Below the pieces are notes generated by a model. The model worked only from the letters and a program-made list of their open reading frames with translations. It was not told the origin of the DNA and did not search any database. A DNA stretch of 64,000 nucleotides from Byssothecium circinans (taxonomy: Eukaryota; Ascomycota; Dothideomycetes; Pleosporales; Massarinaceae): NCBI GenBank assembly GCA_010015675.1, contig ML977033.1, positions 181,672 to 245,671 on the forward strand, read 5' to 3'. This document shows positions 39,068 to 51,636 of the stretch, piece by piece. The number at the start of each line of letters is the position of its first letter. Within the stretch, counting starts at the first letter, position 1. Made by a program: the position numbers and the translations under genes.

Positions 39068-42000
39068 ATGAGCTTCGTCAACAGCTCTCGCATGTCCATG
39101 TACTCCATGAACTCTCGAGTCGACCGTCCCAATCCCTCGTCTCAGGTCTCGACCACAACTCTCCTCAACACCCTGAACAGTTGCTACAAAAACAACGAGG
39201 CACACAATCTCGAGGCCAGCACCAGTCTCGTCGTCAACACATGGCTCACGGCACGTCAGCAGCCAGACGGCCGCGTCGGCGGCACCGTCGATACTGAGTT
39301 GGGGCGGAAGGCATGGGAGCACGCCCGCCGCCGGGCAGAGGATGGCTGCATTCTGTTGGCATCCCTCCATGATTCCACACCTTCGCAGTTTATGGGCTTC
39401 AGCTCGGCGCTGCCCCTGTCCATGCCCGCCAGCTACTATACGGCGCTCGATGTCGTCCGCGCCTTCACCCATTGCGTGACTCCCCAGAACCCTTCGCTTC
39501 CTCGCTACACGGCTCTCGCCGCCATATTTACCATCAACCTTTCCGGCAACCTTCTCGGCGCAGAGATTCGGCTCGCGTCCACCGGCATCGACACGCGCAA
39601 GGGTCTCCTAGACATCCCTTCACAGCCAGGCCACCGTGCGTTTGACGTCTTCTACTACCTGAACTCGACCTCTGCGAGCAAAGCAGAGCGGGAGTTCCTT
39701 AACTTGCAGCACCCTTCCGAGTATGCGCTCCTCAACAGGTCCGGCACCTACGACCCACCCTCGTACCTCCCGGATGCCGATGATGCTGCCGCTGCAGAGG
39801 ACTTCAGATCCAACTTGGAGTCCATTGGGATCACTGGTGAGAAGCTCAGCAACCTCTACAGCTGTTTGGTGGGTCTTCTCAAGCTAGGAGACACCCTTGG
39901 CTACTTTGTGGATGAAGACACGCTGCACTTCCTCTGCGAAGAGTGTGGTGCGTTGCTTGACATCGAGCCTGAGTTGCTCAAAGCCAAACTTGGTGAAAAG
40001 GACCGCGAGATTGCCATTGGCGGAATCTACGAGGCCGTTGTTGACTTCGTCATCGCGAGTGCCAACGCCACCATTGCCGAGGACATCCGCACAGCCCGTG
40101 CCGCTGAGCTCTCTCAGAGCAGCAGTGATGCTGGTCTGCTGACCCCGCCTTCAGAGGAGGAGCTGGGCGATATCGTGAACATCACTGTGGTTGAAGTTCA
40201 CAACCAAGCTATCGCAAAAGCAATCGCTCTCCGTACCGTGTTCGATGACAACGAAGGTATCAACGCCGAGATGAAGGAGGATGGTGTGGACATCCCCCCT
40301 GCAGGCAATGCCGTCCTTGAGGGTATGAAGATTGCCATCCAGGAAAGCGAAGCTGAACTCGGGCCTGACGTCCAGCGCCAGATGGATTTAGAGAAGCGTG
40401 AATCGGTGCTGGAGCACATTGCACTGGAGGCGCCGGACAATGACAACTTCATCAAGAACCTGCTTCAGCCTATCCAAGGCGAGGGCATAGTTCTTGGCAA
40501 ACACAACCGGCTCGATGTTCCCGGTGCTGTCGCGTGTAGCAGGGTCTGGTTCCACCTCGCTCTGCACCCGACCGACGCGACACCCGACAAGCTTTCACAA
40601 GACACCAACGCCACGTGGTCGGCTGCTAAAGTCTCGAGACAGCTGCGAGATTGGAGGATTCCTGAATGGGCCAACCGCCGCAATCGATCGTTGGACTTCA
40701 CTGCTGATTTCGATCATCATGAATTTTATGAGCGGTACCATGTCCTTGGGTGCATGGATGGCAAGGATGGCATCCAGAACTGGACCACTGCACGCGGCTG
40801 GAGTAACGGCGAGGTTGTCGTTGGCACTCAGCGAGTTTGGGTACGAGAGGGAACTTGGTGGGAGGCCGAAACGCAGCTCGATCTCAAGGCCCAAGATGTC
40901 AACAACCATAACAACACCATGCTTGGAAGTATGGTAGGCGCCGGAGGTCTTGAGGGTGGATATTCTGCCAACAGCGGTTTCTTCCCACCCATGCCTCCGA
41001 CTGCTCCTCAGGACAGTCAGCCCCACCTCTTACAGCATCAGCCCAGCTTGGGTACCATGGATGCCCGAAGCGCGATGGGTGCCCGTTCAATTGCGCCCAC
41101 CACTACGCCTACAATGCAAAACAAACCCGGCGATTACGGTCTGGGATCCAAAGGTGACGAGGACAAAGGCATCACTTACTACGACACCGAGTCAGGCGGC
41201 AATCTTGTAGTCACTGAAGCTCCCCTCTCGGCAACGCGAAGGATTTGGGTCGCGTTTGTCTGGGGCCTTACGTTTTGGATACCCTCGCCTCTTCTCAAAT
41301 TCATCGGCCGTATGAAACGTCCCGATGTTCGCATGGCCTGGCGTGAGAAGCTCGTCCTGGTTCTTCTCATCTTCCTCCTCAACGCCATCATCGTCTTCTA
41401 CATTATCGCATTCGGAAAGCTGCTTTGTCCAAATAAAGACAAGGCATGGGACCGCAACGAAGTATCCAGGCACCAAGGAGAAAATGACTACTACGTCAGC
41501 TACCAGGGACATGTGTACGACATGTCAAATTTCTGGAAGAGGCAGCACAGCGACAGTAATGTCCCGACTTCGGAAGAGAACATGCTTCCTCTGGCTGGCG
41601 TAGACATGGATCCATACGTTAGGCCCCTTTTGTACCAGTCCTGCCCCAATCTGGTATCAAACTACCTTGTCCAGCTCAGATACAACGGGTCCGATCTTGC
41701 GCACCCCTTGGCACAGCACACCTATGGAAACCGCACCGCGGACAGCAACGCACTGAAGCAACAGGACTGGTACAGCAAGGTGTTCTTGAAGAAGATGAGA
41801 GAGTTCCGAAAAGGTGATTTGGTGTGGGACCCAAACAAGATTAAAGATGAGGGAGAAAACCAAAACCACCGTTGGTTTCGATTGGGCAACCGAGTCTACG
41901 ACTTGACCGACTATTTCTATACGCAAGGTTTCATGAATCGCGATCCTGCATACAGCTTCCTGGACCCCGTGCTAGAGGACCTTGTACAAAGCTATGCCGG

Positions 42001-44382
42001 ATCCGATATTTCGCAGAGGTTGAACGACCGTCTCAACTCTACAGCTCGAGACAAGAATATACAATGCTTGGACACTACGTTCTTTATAGGTATTACGGAT
42101 TTCCGAAAAACTCCTCGCTGCCAGGTCAACGACTATATCCTTCTTGCAATGACCATTATTCTCTGCACCGTCATCGTGGTCAAGTTCTTGGCTGCCCTTC
42201 AACTTGGTTCCAAGAGGCGTCCTGCCAACCAGGACAAATTTGTCATTTGCCAGGTTCCCGCCTATACCGAAGGAGAAGATCACATTCGAAAAGGCCTGGA
42301 TTCGCTGACCGCACTGGCCTATGATAATAAGAGGAAGCTCATCTGCGTCATCTGCGATGGCATGATTGTCGGTGGCGGCAACGATCGTCCTACACCCAAG
42401 ATTGTGTTGGATATCCTTGGTGTGGATCCCAAAGTCGACCCTCCCGCCCTGCCTTTCAAGTCGGTTGGCCAAGGCAGCGAGCAGCTCAACTACGGGAAAG
42501 TTTACTCTGGTCTTTATGAGTTTGAAGGCAACGTCGTCCCATACATTGTTGTCGTCAAGATGGGCAAAGAGTCTGAACAGTCCAAGTCGAAACCTGGTAA
42601 CCGCGGAAAACGTGATTCGCAGATTCTGTTGATGAGCTTCCTTAACCGTGTCCATCACCGTTCCGCGATGAATCCTTTGGAATTGGAAATGTTCCATCAA
42701 ATCAACAACATCATTGGTGTAGACCCCGAGCTCTACGAGTATCTCCTCATGGTTGATGCCGATACTATGGTTAAGCCCGATTCCTTGAACCGTCTCGTCG
42801 CAAGTTGCGCCAATGATTCCAAGATTGCCGGTATCTGTGGTGAAACAAGTCTGGAGAATGAAGAGAGGTCATGGTGGACGATGATTCAAGTCTACGAGTA
42901 CTACATCTCCCATCATTTGGCCAAAGCTTTTGAGAGCTTGTTTGGCAGCGTTACTTGCTTGCCCGGATGGTGAGTCCTTCCATTCACATGCCAGGACGAC
43001 GTTTGCTAATTCAAAACAGTTTTTGCATGTATCGCCTGCGCACCGCCGACAAGGGCAAACCGCTCATCATCTCTGACAAGGTCATCCGGGACTACGCCGA
43101 CTGTAACGTGGACACCCTGCACAAGAAGAACCTGCTCTCTCTCGGTGAAGATCGTTACCTCACTACCCTCATGACGAGGCACTTCCCGAGCATGTCTTAC
43201 AAGTTCATCCCGGATGCCTTTGCACTTACGGCTGCACCTGAAACGTGGAGCATTTTGCTTTCCCAGAGACGTCGCTGGATCAACTCCACCATCCACAACT
43301 TGGCTGAACTTGTCCTCCTCAAAGACATGTGCGGTTTCTGTTGTTTCAGTATGCGCTTCGTGGTCTTCATCGATCTCTTCGGTACCATCGTTCTTCCATC
43401 CGTCTGCGTCTACCTAGGATATCTTGTCTACACCGTCTCCACGGGTAAGGGTCAGTTCCCTATATTTTCGATTGTTATGCTTGCCGCTGTATATGGACTC
43501 CAAGCCGTCATCTTCATTGTGAAGCGACAGTGGCAACACGTGGGATGGATGATTATCTACATTCTCGCCTTCCCCATCTACTCGTTCATTCTCCCGATCT
43601 ACTCCTTCTGGAAGCAGGATGATTTCTCGTGGGGAAATACACGTGTCGTCATTGGAGAAAAGGGCGTCAAGCAGGTTGTAACGCAAGGCGATGAAGGCTT
43701 TGATCCAAAGAGCATTCCTCTACAGCGATGGGACGACTACGCCGCCGCCAACAGTCTGCCTGGACGTCGTGGGCTTGAAGGGCAGTCAACTGAGAAGGGA
43801 GGCCACAGCGCCTACGAAGACGACGGCTACGAAATGAATGACATGCAGTCTGTCTACTCTTCAGTCAAGCCGGCGTCGACAATTATGCATGGTATGCACC
43901 ACATCTCCCACATGCCGCCGCAATCTCCAGGTCCTTATCAGGGGATGCATCCGCGACAATCGTCCTACTCCAACTTCTCCCGGTACCAGGACAACCCCCA
44001 ATCCCAGGAGCGTCTGATGTCCATGGGCGGTATAAGCGACCGAAACACCACTTCGCCTTATGGCAACCGACCATCCGTCGGTGGGTTCCAGAGCTCCGAT
44101 ACTCTCATGACATCCACTCCACTCATCCGCGGACGCAGTCCCCTTGGCTACGCTCAGTCTCGGCCGGGCTCCACAGCCAACTTCCAGAGCATGATGAACG
44201 GCCCAAGCGACGCTATGATCACCGAGGTCGTTCAACAATGCCTGCGGGAGGCCGACCTAGACAACGTCACCAAGAAGCAGATCGTTGCTCTCGCGGAACA
44301 GCGTCTACAGACGCAGCTCACTGGCGAGAGGCGCATATTCCTCAACCAGCAAATCGACCTTGAACTCGCGAACATGGTGTAG
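39068..44382 (+). CDS. csmB: Chitin synthase with degenerate myosin-like head (CsmB, class VI/VII)
   Basis: This is the partner of csmA. Two exons: 39068-42969 and 43020-44382, totalling 5265 nt and 1754 aa. The N-terminus ([19 protein letters not shown]) is followed by a shortened motor-like region up to about residue 680, in which I see no GxxGxGKT P-loop. Membrane segments (about 720-780) and a cytochrome-b5-like segment near 808 (HVYDMSNFW) come next. The catalytic GT2 domain runs from about 1017, with [32 protein letters not shown] and SQRRRW (near 1382). Several C-terminal helices and a DEK_C domain near the end ([19 protein letters not shown]) follow. The intron falls between TCLPG and CFCMYR. 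The catalytic residues look intact, so it should be an active synthase whose head cannot bind ATP in the usual way. Class numbering differs between authors. Confidence 0.95.
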
Positions 44383-44945
44383 AAGGATGCCTGGCAACGT
44401 CTTCTTGAACGGGCATTATAGCGGTGTTTTACGTTTGTTTGTTTTTCCTCGTCTTGATGACACATCTGATCGCCATTACCATTGTCTAAAAGTATATCTA
44501 CGGTCGAACCTTTTGACGATCTGTGTCGTTCCTTTTTCTTGTAACTTCGTTGGTTTGGTATGGGACGGGCGCATTTTGGGATTAGGATGATAGGTAGAGT
44601 ATAGCTGGAGCCATTCATTTTGTATGGACAAACTCGAGCATTTCTTTGACAATATATTCGGTGTAATGATAATTGGGCGGTATGGTTGGTATATAGTTTA
44701 ATGCAAAAACTACTACAGGATGGTCTCTTGCGGTGCGAGGACAAGTAAAGCCTGGACTTGATACAAAATCTATAAAACGTGAAGCCCTGGAGCCCTGTCC
44801 GTAGAGAAACGACCGCACGTGCCTGGATGAACTTCGGGACTAGCCCAGCTCGAGCTCCGCCATGCCCGACCAACGACCCCGATCAAGACGCCCGCAAACC
44901 CACCGCTCACCCAAAGCCACGCTCTCTGCGCTCCCTACTTCTGCA
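44383..44945. other. Intergenic: csmB 3' flank / END3 promoter
   Basis: A 563-bp gap between two plus-strand genes. It is T-rich after the csmB stop, as expected for a 3' UTR. No other gene is seen. An in-frame ATG at 44862 could extend END3 by 28 residues, but the family start fits 44946. Confidence 0.5.
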
Positions 44946-46206
44946 ATGGCACCCCGTCGTATAGAACAAGACGAGATCGAGAAATATTGGGAAATCTTCA
45001 GCTCCCTTTCCAATGGCTCGACACATCTCGACGGCGTGCAAGCCGCCCCGGTCCTCAAGAATTCTCACCTCCGCGATGACCAGCTCGAGCGCGTATGGGA
45101 TCTAGCCGACGTGGATGGAGACGGGAAGCTAGATTTCGAAGAGTTCTGTGTGGCCATGCGCTTGATCTTTGATTTAATTAATGGGGTGTGTCTCACCGGC
45201 TGCAGGGAGCTTCACAATATAGAGACTAATGCAGATTATGCAGGAGAGCGTAGACGTGCCCGCAACACTACCAGACTGGCTCGTCCCCGAGTCCAAATCG
45301 CATCTCGTACAAGCCAACCGGGCCATGAGCGGCTCGCTCCCGCAATTCGAGCAAGTCGACGACGACGATACGCCCGGGCTCCGCGACGGCTTCGACTGGT
45401 ACATGTCCCCCGGCGACAAATCAAAGTACGAGGAAATATACACGGCGAACCGGGACGCGCACGGCAACGTGGCATTCCACACGCTGCAGCCGCTGTTCGA
45501 TAGCCTGGACAATGTGCCCGATAGCGACGTGCGGTTTGCGTGGAACCTTGTGAATCCCAGGGCGGGCGAGAGCGTGGGCAAGGACGCGTGTTTGGCTTTC
45601 TTGCATATATTGAATCAGCGGAGCGAGGGGTTCAGGGTCCCGAGGAGCGTGCCGCCCAGTCTGCGGGCGAGCTTCGAGAAGGCGCATATCGACTACGATG
45701 TCGAGCGCACGGGCAACCGATGGGCCGAGCGTGCAGACGACAATACAGCAGCGGGGAGAAAGGCGAAGTTCGGCGACGCATACCTAACGCGCCTCGGGGT
45801 CGGCGACCGCGCGAATAACTACGGCGCTCGCGCGCGGGGGACGGATCACGGCGGCCGCACCACAGAGGACTGGGAGGAAGTGCGGCTGAAGAAGCAGCTT
45901 AAGGAGCTGGAAGAGAAGATTGAGCGGGTGGAAAAGGATAGCGAGAATCGGAGGCATGGCCGCAGGGGAGATAGTAAACCGGCGCTTGTGAAGAGGGAGT
46001 TGGAGATGCTGTTGGATTATAAGAGGGGCGTGTTGAGGGAGCTGGATAGTGGGGATGGCGGCGAGGTTAAGGGGTTGGGGGGCATTAGGGAGGAGATTGA
46101 GACGGTGAGGGAGCAGGTTGAGGGGCTGCAGGGGCATTTGGAGAGGAGGAAGGGGGTGCTGGAGGATTTGAGGAGGCAGATTGATGATGAGAAGGCGGGG
46201 AGGTAG
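44946..46206 (+). CDS. END3: Actin cytoskeleton-regulatory complex protein END3
   Basis: END3 is an EH-domain adaptor that works with Pan1 and Sla1 in actin-patch assembly and endocytosis. Two exons: 44946-45185 and 45244-46206, totalling 1203 nt and 400 aa, the family length. The first EH domain holds an EF-hand loop, [13 protein letters not shown]. The signature [17 protein letters not shown] follows the intron. The acceptor at 45243 is preferred over one 9 nt upstream because [11 protein letters not shown] then matches the family pattern. A second EH-like region follows, including [13 protein letters not shown] and [19 protein letters not shown]. The C-terminal third is a long Glu/Lys/Arg coiled coil (about residues 300-400) ending in DDEKAGR. 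Identification is firm. Confidence 0.95.
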
Positions 46207-46289
46207 ATGGGAACTGGGAAATGGGTCTGTGGATACCTTTAGCTCATAACACTATGTCGTAGACGATCTTGTATCAATTCAAGATGTTG

Positions 46290-46629
46290 AATCACTTCTT
46301 CGTGTTCGTGGAACGTATATCCAAGCGGGAAGTGTGACCGGGAACCAGCACATTATCGTTTTGATTATAGCTTTATACGCAAAGAGCTAGATATTATGAT
46401 TTATAGTCGCCATGCTCAGCGCACAAGGGATGAAGGGAATGGAGTGACTACTTGGGATGCTGCTTGCGAGATGCTGAATCGAATCGAGGACTTGAAGGAT
46501 TTCAAGATGGTTGTTAGTGAGAGGAGGTCTGCTGTGGAACGGAGAGAATCGATTCAAGAGGCATTCTTTAACCCGCTGGAGAAATTTAGGGATAAGGTGG
46601 AGAGATTTGATGTTGTAGTTGAGTATTAG
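46290..46629 (+). pseudogene. Coding-like fragment, possible gene remnant
   Basis: The frame is open for 113 codons to a TAG at 46627-46629, but the first ATG is at 46396, leaving 77 codons. The content is protein-like: YRFDYSFIRKELDIM, then an Arg/Glu-rich helix-prone stretch (EMLNRIEDLKDFKMVV) and a clean tail, KFRDKVERFDVVVEY. It begins only 84 nt after the END3 stop, so no room exists for a promoter and first exon on this strand. A 3' remnant of a decayed gene is one reading. A chance frame or a short real gene are the others. I do not recognise the family. Confidence 0.3.
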
Positions 46630-47084
46630 GTCTTGGAATATTTTCCGGGGAATACTCTCGAGCGGTGCAAGTTGGGGTACTAGCCATTCACTGCGATACT
46701 TCGTTTCCCTTTCGATCCGGCTCATGAGTGCGTGGGCGCGTAGATTGAGTGTTCTAGAAGGGGTGTGATACCTAGTGAGTGGTTTCTCTATATTTACTAG
46801 GCATGTGGGCTGTGCTGGTTCCTTTTCAGTGGCTACTTTTATGCGTGGACACCTTGTAAATGGAAAGTTGGAATAGCGCTTTCAAGAGGATGGCCGACTT
46901 CTTGACACGAAATCATACGAGGCTTAGGTGGAAAGTGTTGGACGGGGGGTGAATGATAGAATACTCAAATAAAGCCACGCCGGACGAGCGCCTTATATAT
47001 ACTAACTACTATGCTTAACCACCTACATTTCTTTCTCCAGCTTCTTTCATCATTCCTGCTAGCATCAGATGACCGCCATTTGAT

Positions 47085-47112
47085 TCAAAAATCCAAAAAT
47101 CCAAAAATCCAA
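47085..47112. repeat. Short tandem repeat, TCCAAAAA unit
   Basis: About three and a half copies of an 8-nt unit lie in gene-poor DNA. No function is seen. Confidence 0.8.
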
Positions 47113-48691
47113 GTTGCGCCTTTCAAGAATCGAACCGACGCAGAAAAATGTAAAAAATAAAAGCGAGATCACCCATTAGACCCTCCTCTACCATCGCGTT
47201 CATGTACACGGACGACTACGCCTCTCAACGCCGTAGGGAGTACTCAGATCTCTGAAAGTTTCTCGTTCTAAATAATATATATACTACCTTTACGACCCAA
47301 CTGTGGGCGAAATTCGAATGATGCTGCGCTCTGATATGAGAGCACCTTGTTGTACCCCACTTCACTTCCACTGGGGAATATTGATTGTATCACGAACACA
47401 ATGAATTCCCTGGGGTTTCTAAGAAGAGGAGGAAATTAAAGGAAAGCGAGAGAGAATGCGCTCGGCAAACTGTTACTCCTCCACTCTAATCTAGTACGAT
47501 ATAGAGAATGTCTGTGGGTCCTATCCATGCCGTCGTCCTGGCTTACGACCTCGCCATCTCAACAAACGGACTTCGATAATTAAATATCCCATCTTTCCTT
47601 TCCCTCCACCATACAATGTGTGTCTGGCAAGCAATCTACGAGAAAGTCATCAGACATTAAACTTTCCACATCTTCTACAAATACATAAAGCTTCACTCGT
47701 TGCGGTGCTATGCTCACCGTATAGCGCCATAAGTACGTGAGATATGTAGGTATGAGCACGGATATGAACGTCTCCATGGAAAAGGATTGGGGCGTCTCGA
47801 CTGAGGACGTTGATGGCAAAGTGGCTATTAAACGGGGCCTGTGGTAATGCCGGATACGGGATGCCGCGAATTATTGCCTGTGAGGGTTGGGGTTCTTCTC
47901 ATTATAGTCTGTTGCAAAGCGCTGGAGGCTGGTGCGAGTTCCTTTGGATGTTTGAGGTGAATGGATCTTGTTACTGACTGAGCGTGAAGGTGCGTTGATA
48001 TTATATTACCCACTTATGTATGCCAAACTAGCACTTACTTTTCATAATTAAACACAATTCTCACTTCTACAGTTTCGGTGCTTCCACAACATTTGATGCG
48101 GTAGAGCTAATACACATCAATGCTGGGGTCATGGCAGTGGCGACTCCACTGAAGAACGCAGATAGGGTATCACAAGGGCCAAATCTATAGCGTTTACTAA
48201 TACGTACAAATTAGAGTAGCGCCTTCGAATCATGGATTTCCAGAGGATCGAGCACTGGAACCATCCAACCACATACGAGGAGAGGTTCTGCAACGATCTA
48301 CGTACAGTGTACACTGCATACGCATAACGCATTGCCGACGTATTCCACGGATTCAAAACCTTGTCCCGCCAGTTACACTGCCGCGCCGTCAACAACGGAG
48401 CGCCTAAAGAATCTATGGGCTGAAATTACAAAAGGATTGCTTTGATGGCGAGTTCCCCAAGGACCATAGTCGAGACACGGCGACGTTCGCAGCTGCATTT
48501 GTGTGATGGGCAAATTAGTTGGGGGCAGGAGGATGGGAAATGCTAGACGCAGTGAGAGGGTTTCGACCCTGGTCCCGTACGGGACGTTTTTTCCTCTCAG
48601 GCGATCAGACTGTGCGACCTTGAGAGAGGTGGTAATACCCAACACGCGACGTGCGCGCGATGGCAATCATGTGTTTAGAAACACCATGACG

Positions 48692-48714
48692 CTCTCTCTC
48701 TCTCTCTCTCTCTC
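48692..48714. repeat. (CT)n microsatellite
   Basis: An uninterrupted CT run of 23 nt lies in the gene-poor gap upstream of the sugar transporter. Confidence 0.95.
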
Positions 48715-49459
48715 GATCGCTAACACTAACATCGAGAAAGCGTGAACGCAAGTACGCGAAAAAGCGGGAAGCCCCACGACAGACCAGCCGCCCGCAAGTT
48801 ACCCGCAACGCTTGCTAGTTATGGAGTCCTTTACGTTCGGGGCGCCGGCTGAGCGATGTGATTCCTGCAGGGCAGTCATTTCCGCGCATCCCCTGGCTTC
48901 AGTGATAGGATAGCATAGGCTCGCTTCACTCTCTCAACGAACAGCCAAGCTTCCCCTCAATCCTCCGCTTGGTCTGTGTGTCGAGTGGACGGCAAGTCAC
49001 TTGAGAATTGTGTGCGGAGTACCGATGCCGGGGAAGGAGGACGAGCGGCAACTTACTTAGCCGCTGCAAGGCGCGATGAGATGACATGGGCAATCGATGT
49101 ATCAGACGGAAAAAGGCCACGCGATTAATTGGGATTCGAACAACGAACGCTGCCGGGCGTATGTAACAGCGAGGTATAACTGAGAAGGAAAGACCAGCAT
49201 TTTCCACGACTCAGTTTCACACTGCGCACGCCTGTTCACTGGGAGGATTGTAATCTGAGACGTTCTATTGGGGGCCCGGGACGAGAGCCCCCTGCTAGCT
49301 CGTTGTATGGGTATAACGAGGTTCTTCGGTATATAGGCGCCTGGCGCGAACTTCCTTTGCTGCTTCTTTTCTATTCTCTAGGCCCCTTAGCTTGGGTTTT
49401 TCTTGGTTATACCGTTTGGCTTTGGCGCTTCACGATAGGAGCGAAGAGCATACTGCAGG

Positions 49460-51475
49460 ATGGGAGTCCGCACGAATCGCGATACCGGTGTGAAGGCGAA
49501 TTGGAAGGTTATTCTTATGTGCTTGGGCATGAGTCTTGCGAATTTTCAGTATGGGTATGTGTTCTGGTATATCCACTCTAGCAGCAGTGGGTGAAGAGCT
49601 GACGAACCAAGATATGACACTGCGACTATTGCCGGTTTCCAGGCCATGCCGGGCTTCCTCAAGGTCTATGGCTATCGAGACAAGAAAACAAAGATTGGCT
49701 GGAACATTGCGACTGGGCCGCAACAGCTCATGACCTCTTTTCTGAACGTCGGAACGATCATCGGAGTTCTACTCACGCATGTGTGGGCGAAGAAGTTCGG
49801 GAGAAGGCAGGGCGTCTGGCTGGCTTGTGTGCTGAGCTGGGTAGCTGCTGGATTGCAGATTGGGACTGATAAGTTGGTTGGACTGTACTTTGGGAGGATC
49901 ATACTCGTATGTTTGAAGTGTTTGCGGAAGAGTGGTTGGTATAGAAACTGATTGGATACAGGGCATCTCCAATGGTTTCTTCATCACGTTCGCCAACGTC
50001 TGGGTCGCTGAAGTGACTCCCGCGCATCTTCGGTAAGGCTTCAAGCCTTCAAGTTTTGAGATCTCAAGCTTACCCTATGCAGTGGCCCGGTCGTCTCGTT
50101 CTTCGGCATCTGGAGCAGTACAGGCAGCATCATTGGCGCCACTGCCAACAACGAAACCAAGGACTTTACCAGCCGCCTAGCCTACCAAATCCCCCTCGCC
50201 ACTCTTTTCGCCATCCCCCTCTTCCTCGGCACTCTTGTCGCCTTTCTTCCGGAAAGCCCTCGATGGCTGCTCGTCCACGGCCGAGGTGAAGAAGCCAAGC
50301 GCTCTCTGCGCAAGCTCAGGGGAAGCAGTTTCAAGGGCGACGAAGAACTACTCGAGGAAGAGTTTGTAGAAATGCAGAATGGTATTGAAAAGGAGTTGGA
50401 GCAGGTCAATGGCAGTGTGGTGAAGGATATGTTCAAAGGAACGGATCTGAGGAGGACGTTGATTTGCTTTGGGGTTATTCTGAGTCATTCGAGCGGTGGG
50501 CTGTGGTTGATCATCGGTTATGGGGTGAGTCGGTTGAAAGCTGGTGGGTGGAGAAGGCTTGGCTAACTCTGGGCAGACTTTCTTCTTCCAGCAAGCTGGC
50601 GTTGATAAGCCTTTCTTGGCTACCATTTTGAAGTCGGGTACGTTACCTTGATCCTCTCGGAGCGTGATATTGCTTCTTTGTTTCATGCCTCTCACCTGTA
50701 GACTCGAACCGTTCACTGACTTCCGCTTCCAGTCCTTGGACTCGCAGGTGTCCTCACCAGCATCTTCCTCAACTACCGCATCATCGGCCGTCGCTTCAGT
50801 ATGCTCCTCGGACACGCTGGCTCCGCACTCTGCATGCTCGGCATGGGTATCGCCGGATCAACCTCCTCTGACCCCTCTGCATCTGGCAAAGCTGTTCTCG
50901 CCTGCGCTCTGTTGTACTACTTTGTGTACAATGGTTTCAGTGGAGCCGTGAGCTGGCCGGTTGCGAATGAGCTTGTGAGCTCGAGGTTGCGAGTTGTCAC
51001 CATCGGACTGGGTACGGGCGTTAATTATGTCTTGTGCGTATTCCTGAGTTGGTGTAGTGTTTGGGATAGTCACTGATACCGGATACAGTGCATGGTTGAC
51101 CAGTTTCACAACGCCTTACTTCATCAACCCAAAGGAGCTTAACTGGGGCGCAAAGGTAGTCTCACCACTCCCCATCTCCTTAAACATACGACTAACGTGG
51201 AATAGGTTGCGTACATCTGGGCTGCTTCCAACGCCATCACCTTTGTCTACTTCTACTTCTTCCTCCCCGAGATGCGTGGCCGTACCCTCGAAGAGATCGA
51301 CGAACTCTTCATTAACAAGGTTCCGAGGCGCGATTTCCCGACGTATCATTGCGTCTCCAGCGAGAGGGCTAGGGAGCAGGCGATCAAGAATATCGACGGG
51401 GGTGCTTCGGTCGGCGAGGTGCATGTGGCGGATGAGAAGCGTGTGAATGAACAGAAGAAGGATAATGTAGTTTGA
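49460..51475 (+). CDS. MFS sugar transporter (SP family)
   Basis: This 12-TM plasma-membrane proton symporter imports hexoses or disaccharides and is closest in style to fungal alpha-glucoside/maltose permeases. Eight exons: 49460-49554, 49612-49906, 49962-50032, 50083-50524, 50577-50637, 50733-51033, 51089-51155 and 51206-51475. They sum to 1602 nt, giving 533 aa, normal for the family. Signatures include FQYGYDTATIAGFQ in TM1, KKFGRRQGVW in the loop 2-3 motif, WVAEVTPAHLRG, the central FLPESPRWLLVHGRG and the exit motif LPEMRGRTLEEIDELF. The N-terminus is short (MGVRTNRDTG), so an earlier start is possible but none is obvious. The 3' end faces the nuclease gene with only 161 bp between stops. 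The substrate cannot be told from sequence. Confidence 0.93.
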
Positions 51476-51636
51476 TGGGTCAGATATTGGTGGGAGGGCG
51501 ATGTAGCACCCTGTACGCAGGAATGGATCGAGATTCATGCTCGCACTTTTTGACGCGTTACAGGAAGCATCCCAACCCTTGGGATACAGTCTTCATATTC
51601 CGATAATTCCCCCTCACCTCCTCTACCACCCCTAAC

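Larger units (their letters stand above)
46207..49459. other. 3.25-kb gene-poor gap with small repeats and one coding-like fragment
   Basis: No complete gene. At 46290-46629 (+) there is an open, coding-like stretch with no early ATG (listed separately). It also holds a CCAAAAAT-type repeat (47085-47112) and a CT microsatellite (48692-48714). A stretch near 47130 resembles a tRNA T-loop but has no stem (rejected). Minus-strand frames at 47580-47819 and 48129-48395 are open but unrecognised. The right end must hold the sugar transporter promoter. Confidence 0.5.

Noticed and set aside
41972..42700. 242-codon minus-strand frame within csmB
   Set aside because: It is antisense to the conserved GT2 catalytic domain, a typical shadow of a well-conserved gene.
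44862..44945. Upstream in-frame ATG extending END3 by 28 residues
   Set aside because: The extra residues are Arg/Pro-rich and unlike the family, whose start matches [15 protein letters not shown] at 44946.
47100..47165. tRNA gene on the minus strand (GGTTCGATTC T-loop-like string)
   Set aside because: The flanking bases do not form a T stem, and no acceptor, D or anticodon stem can be built around it.
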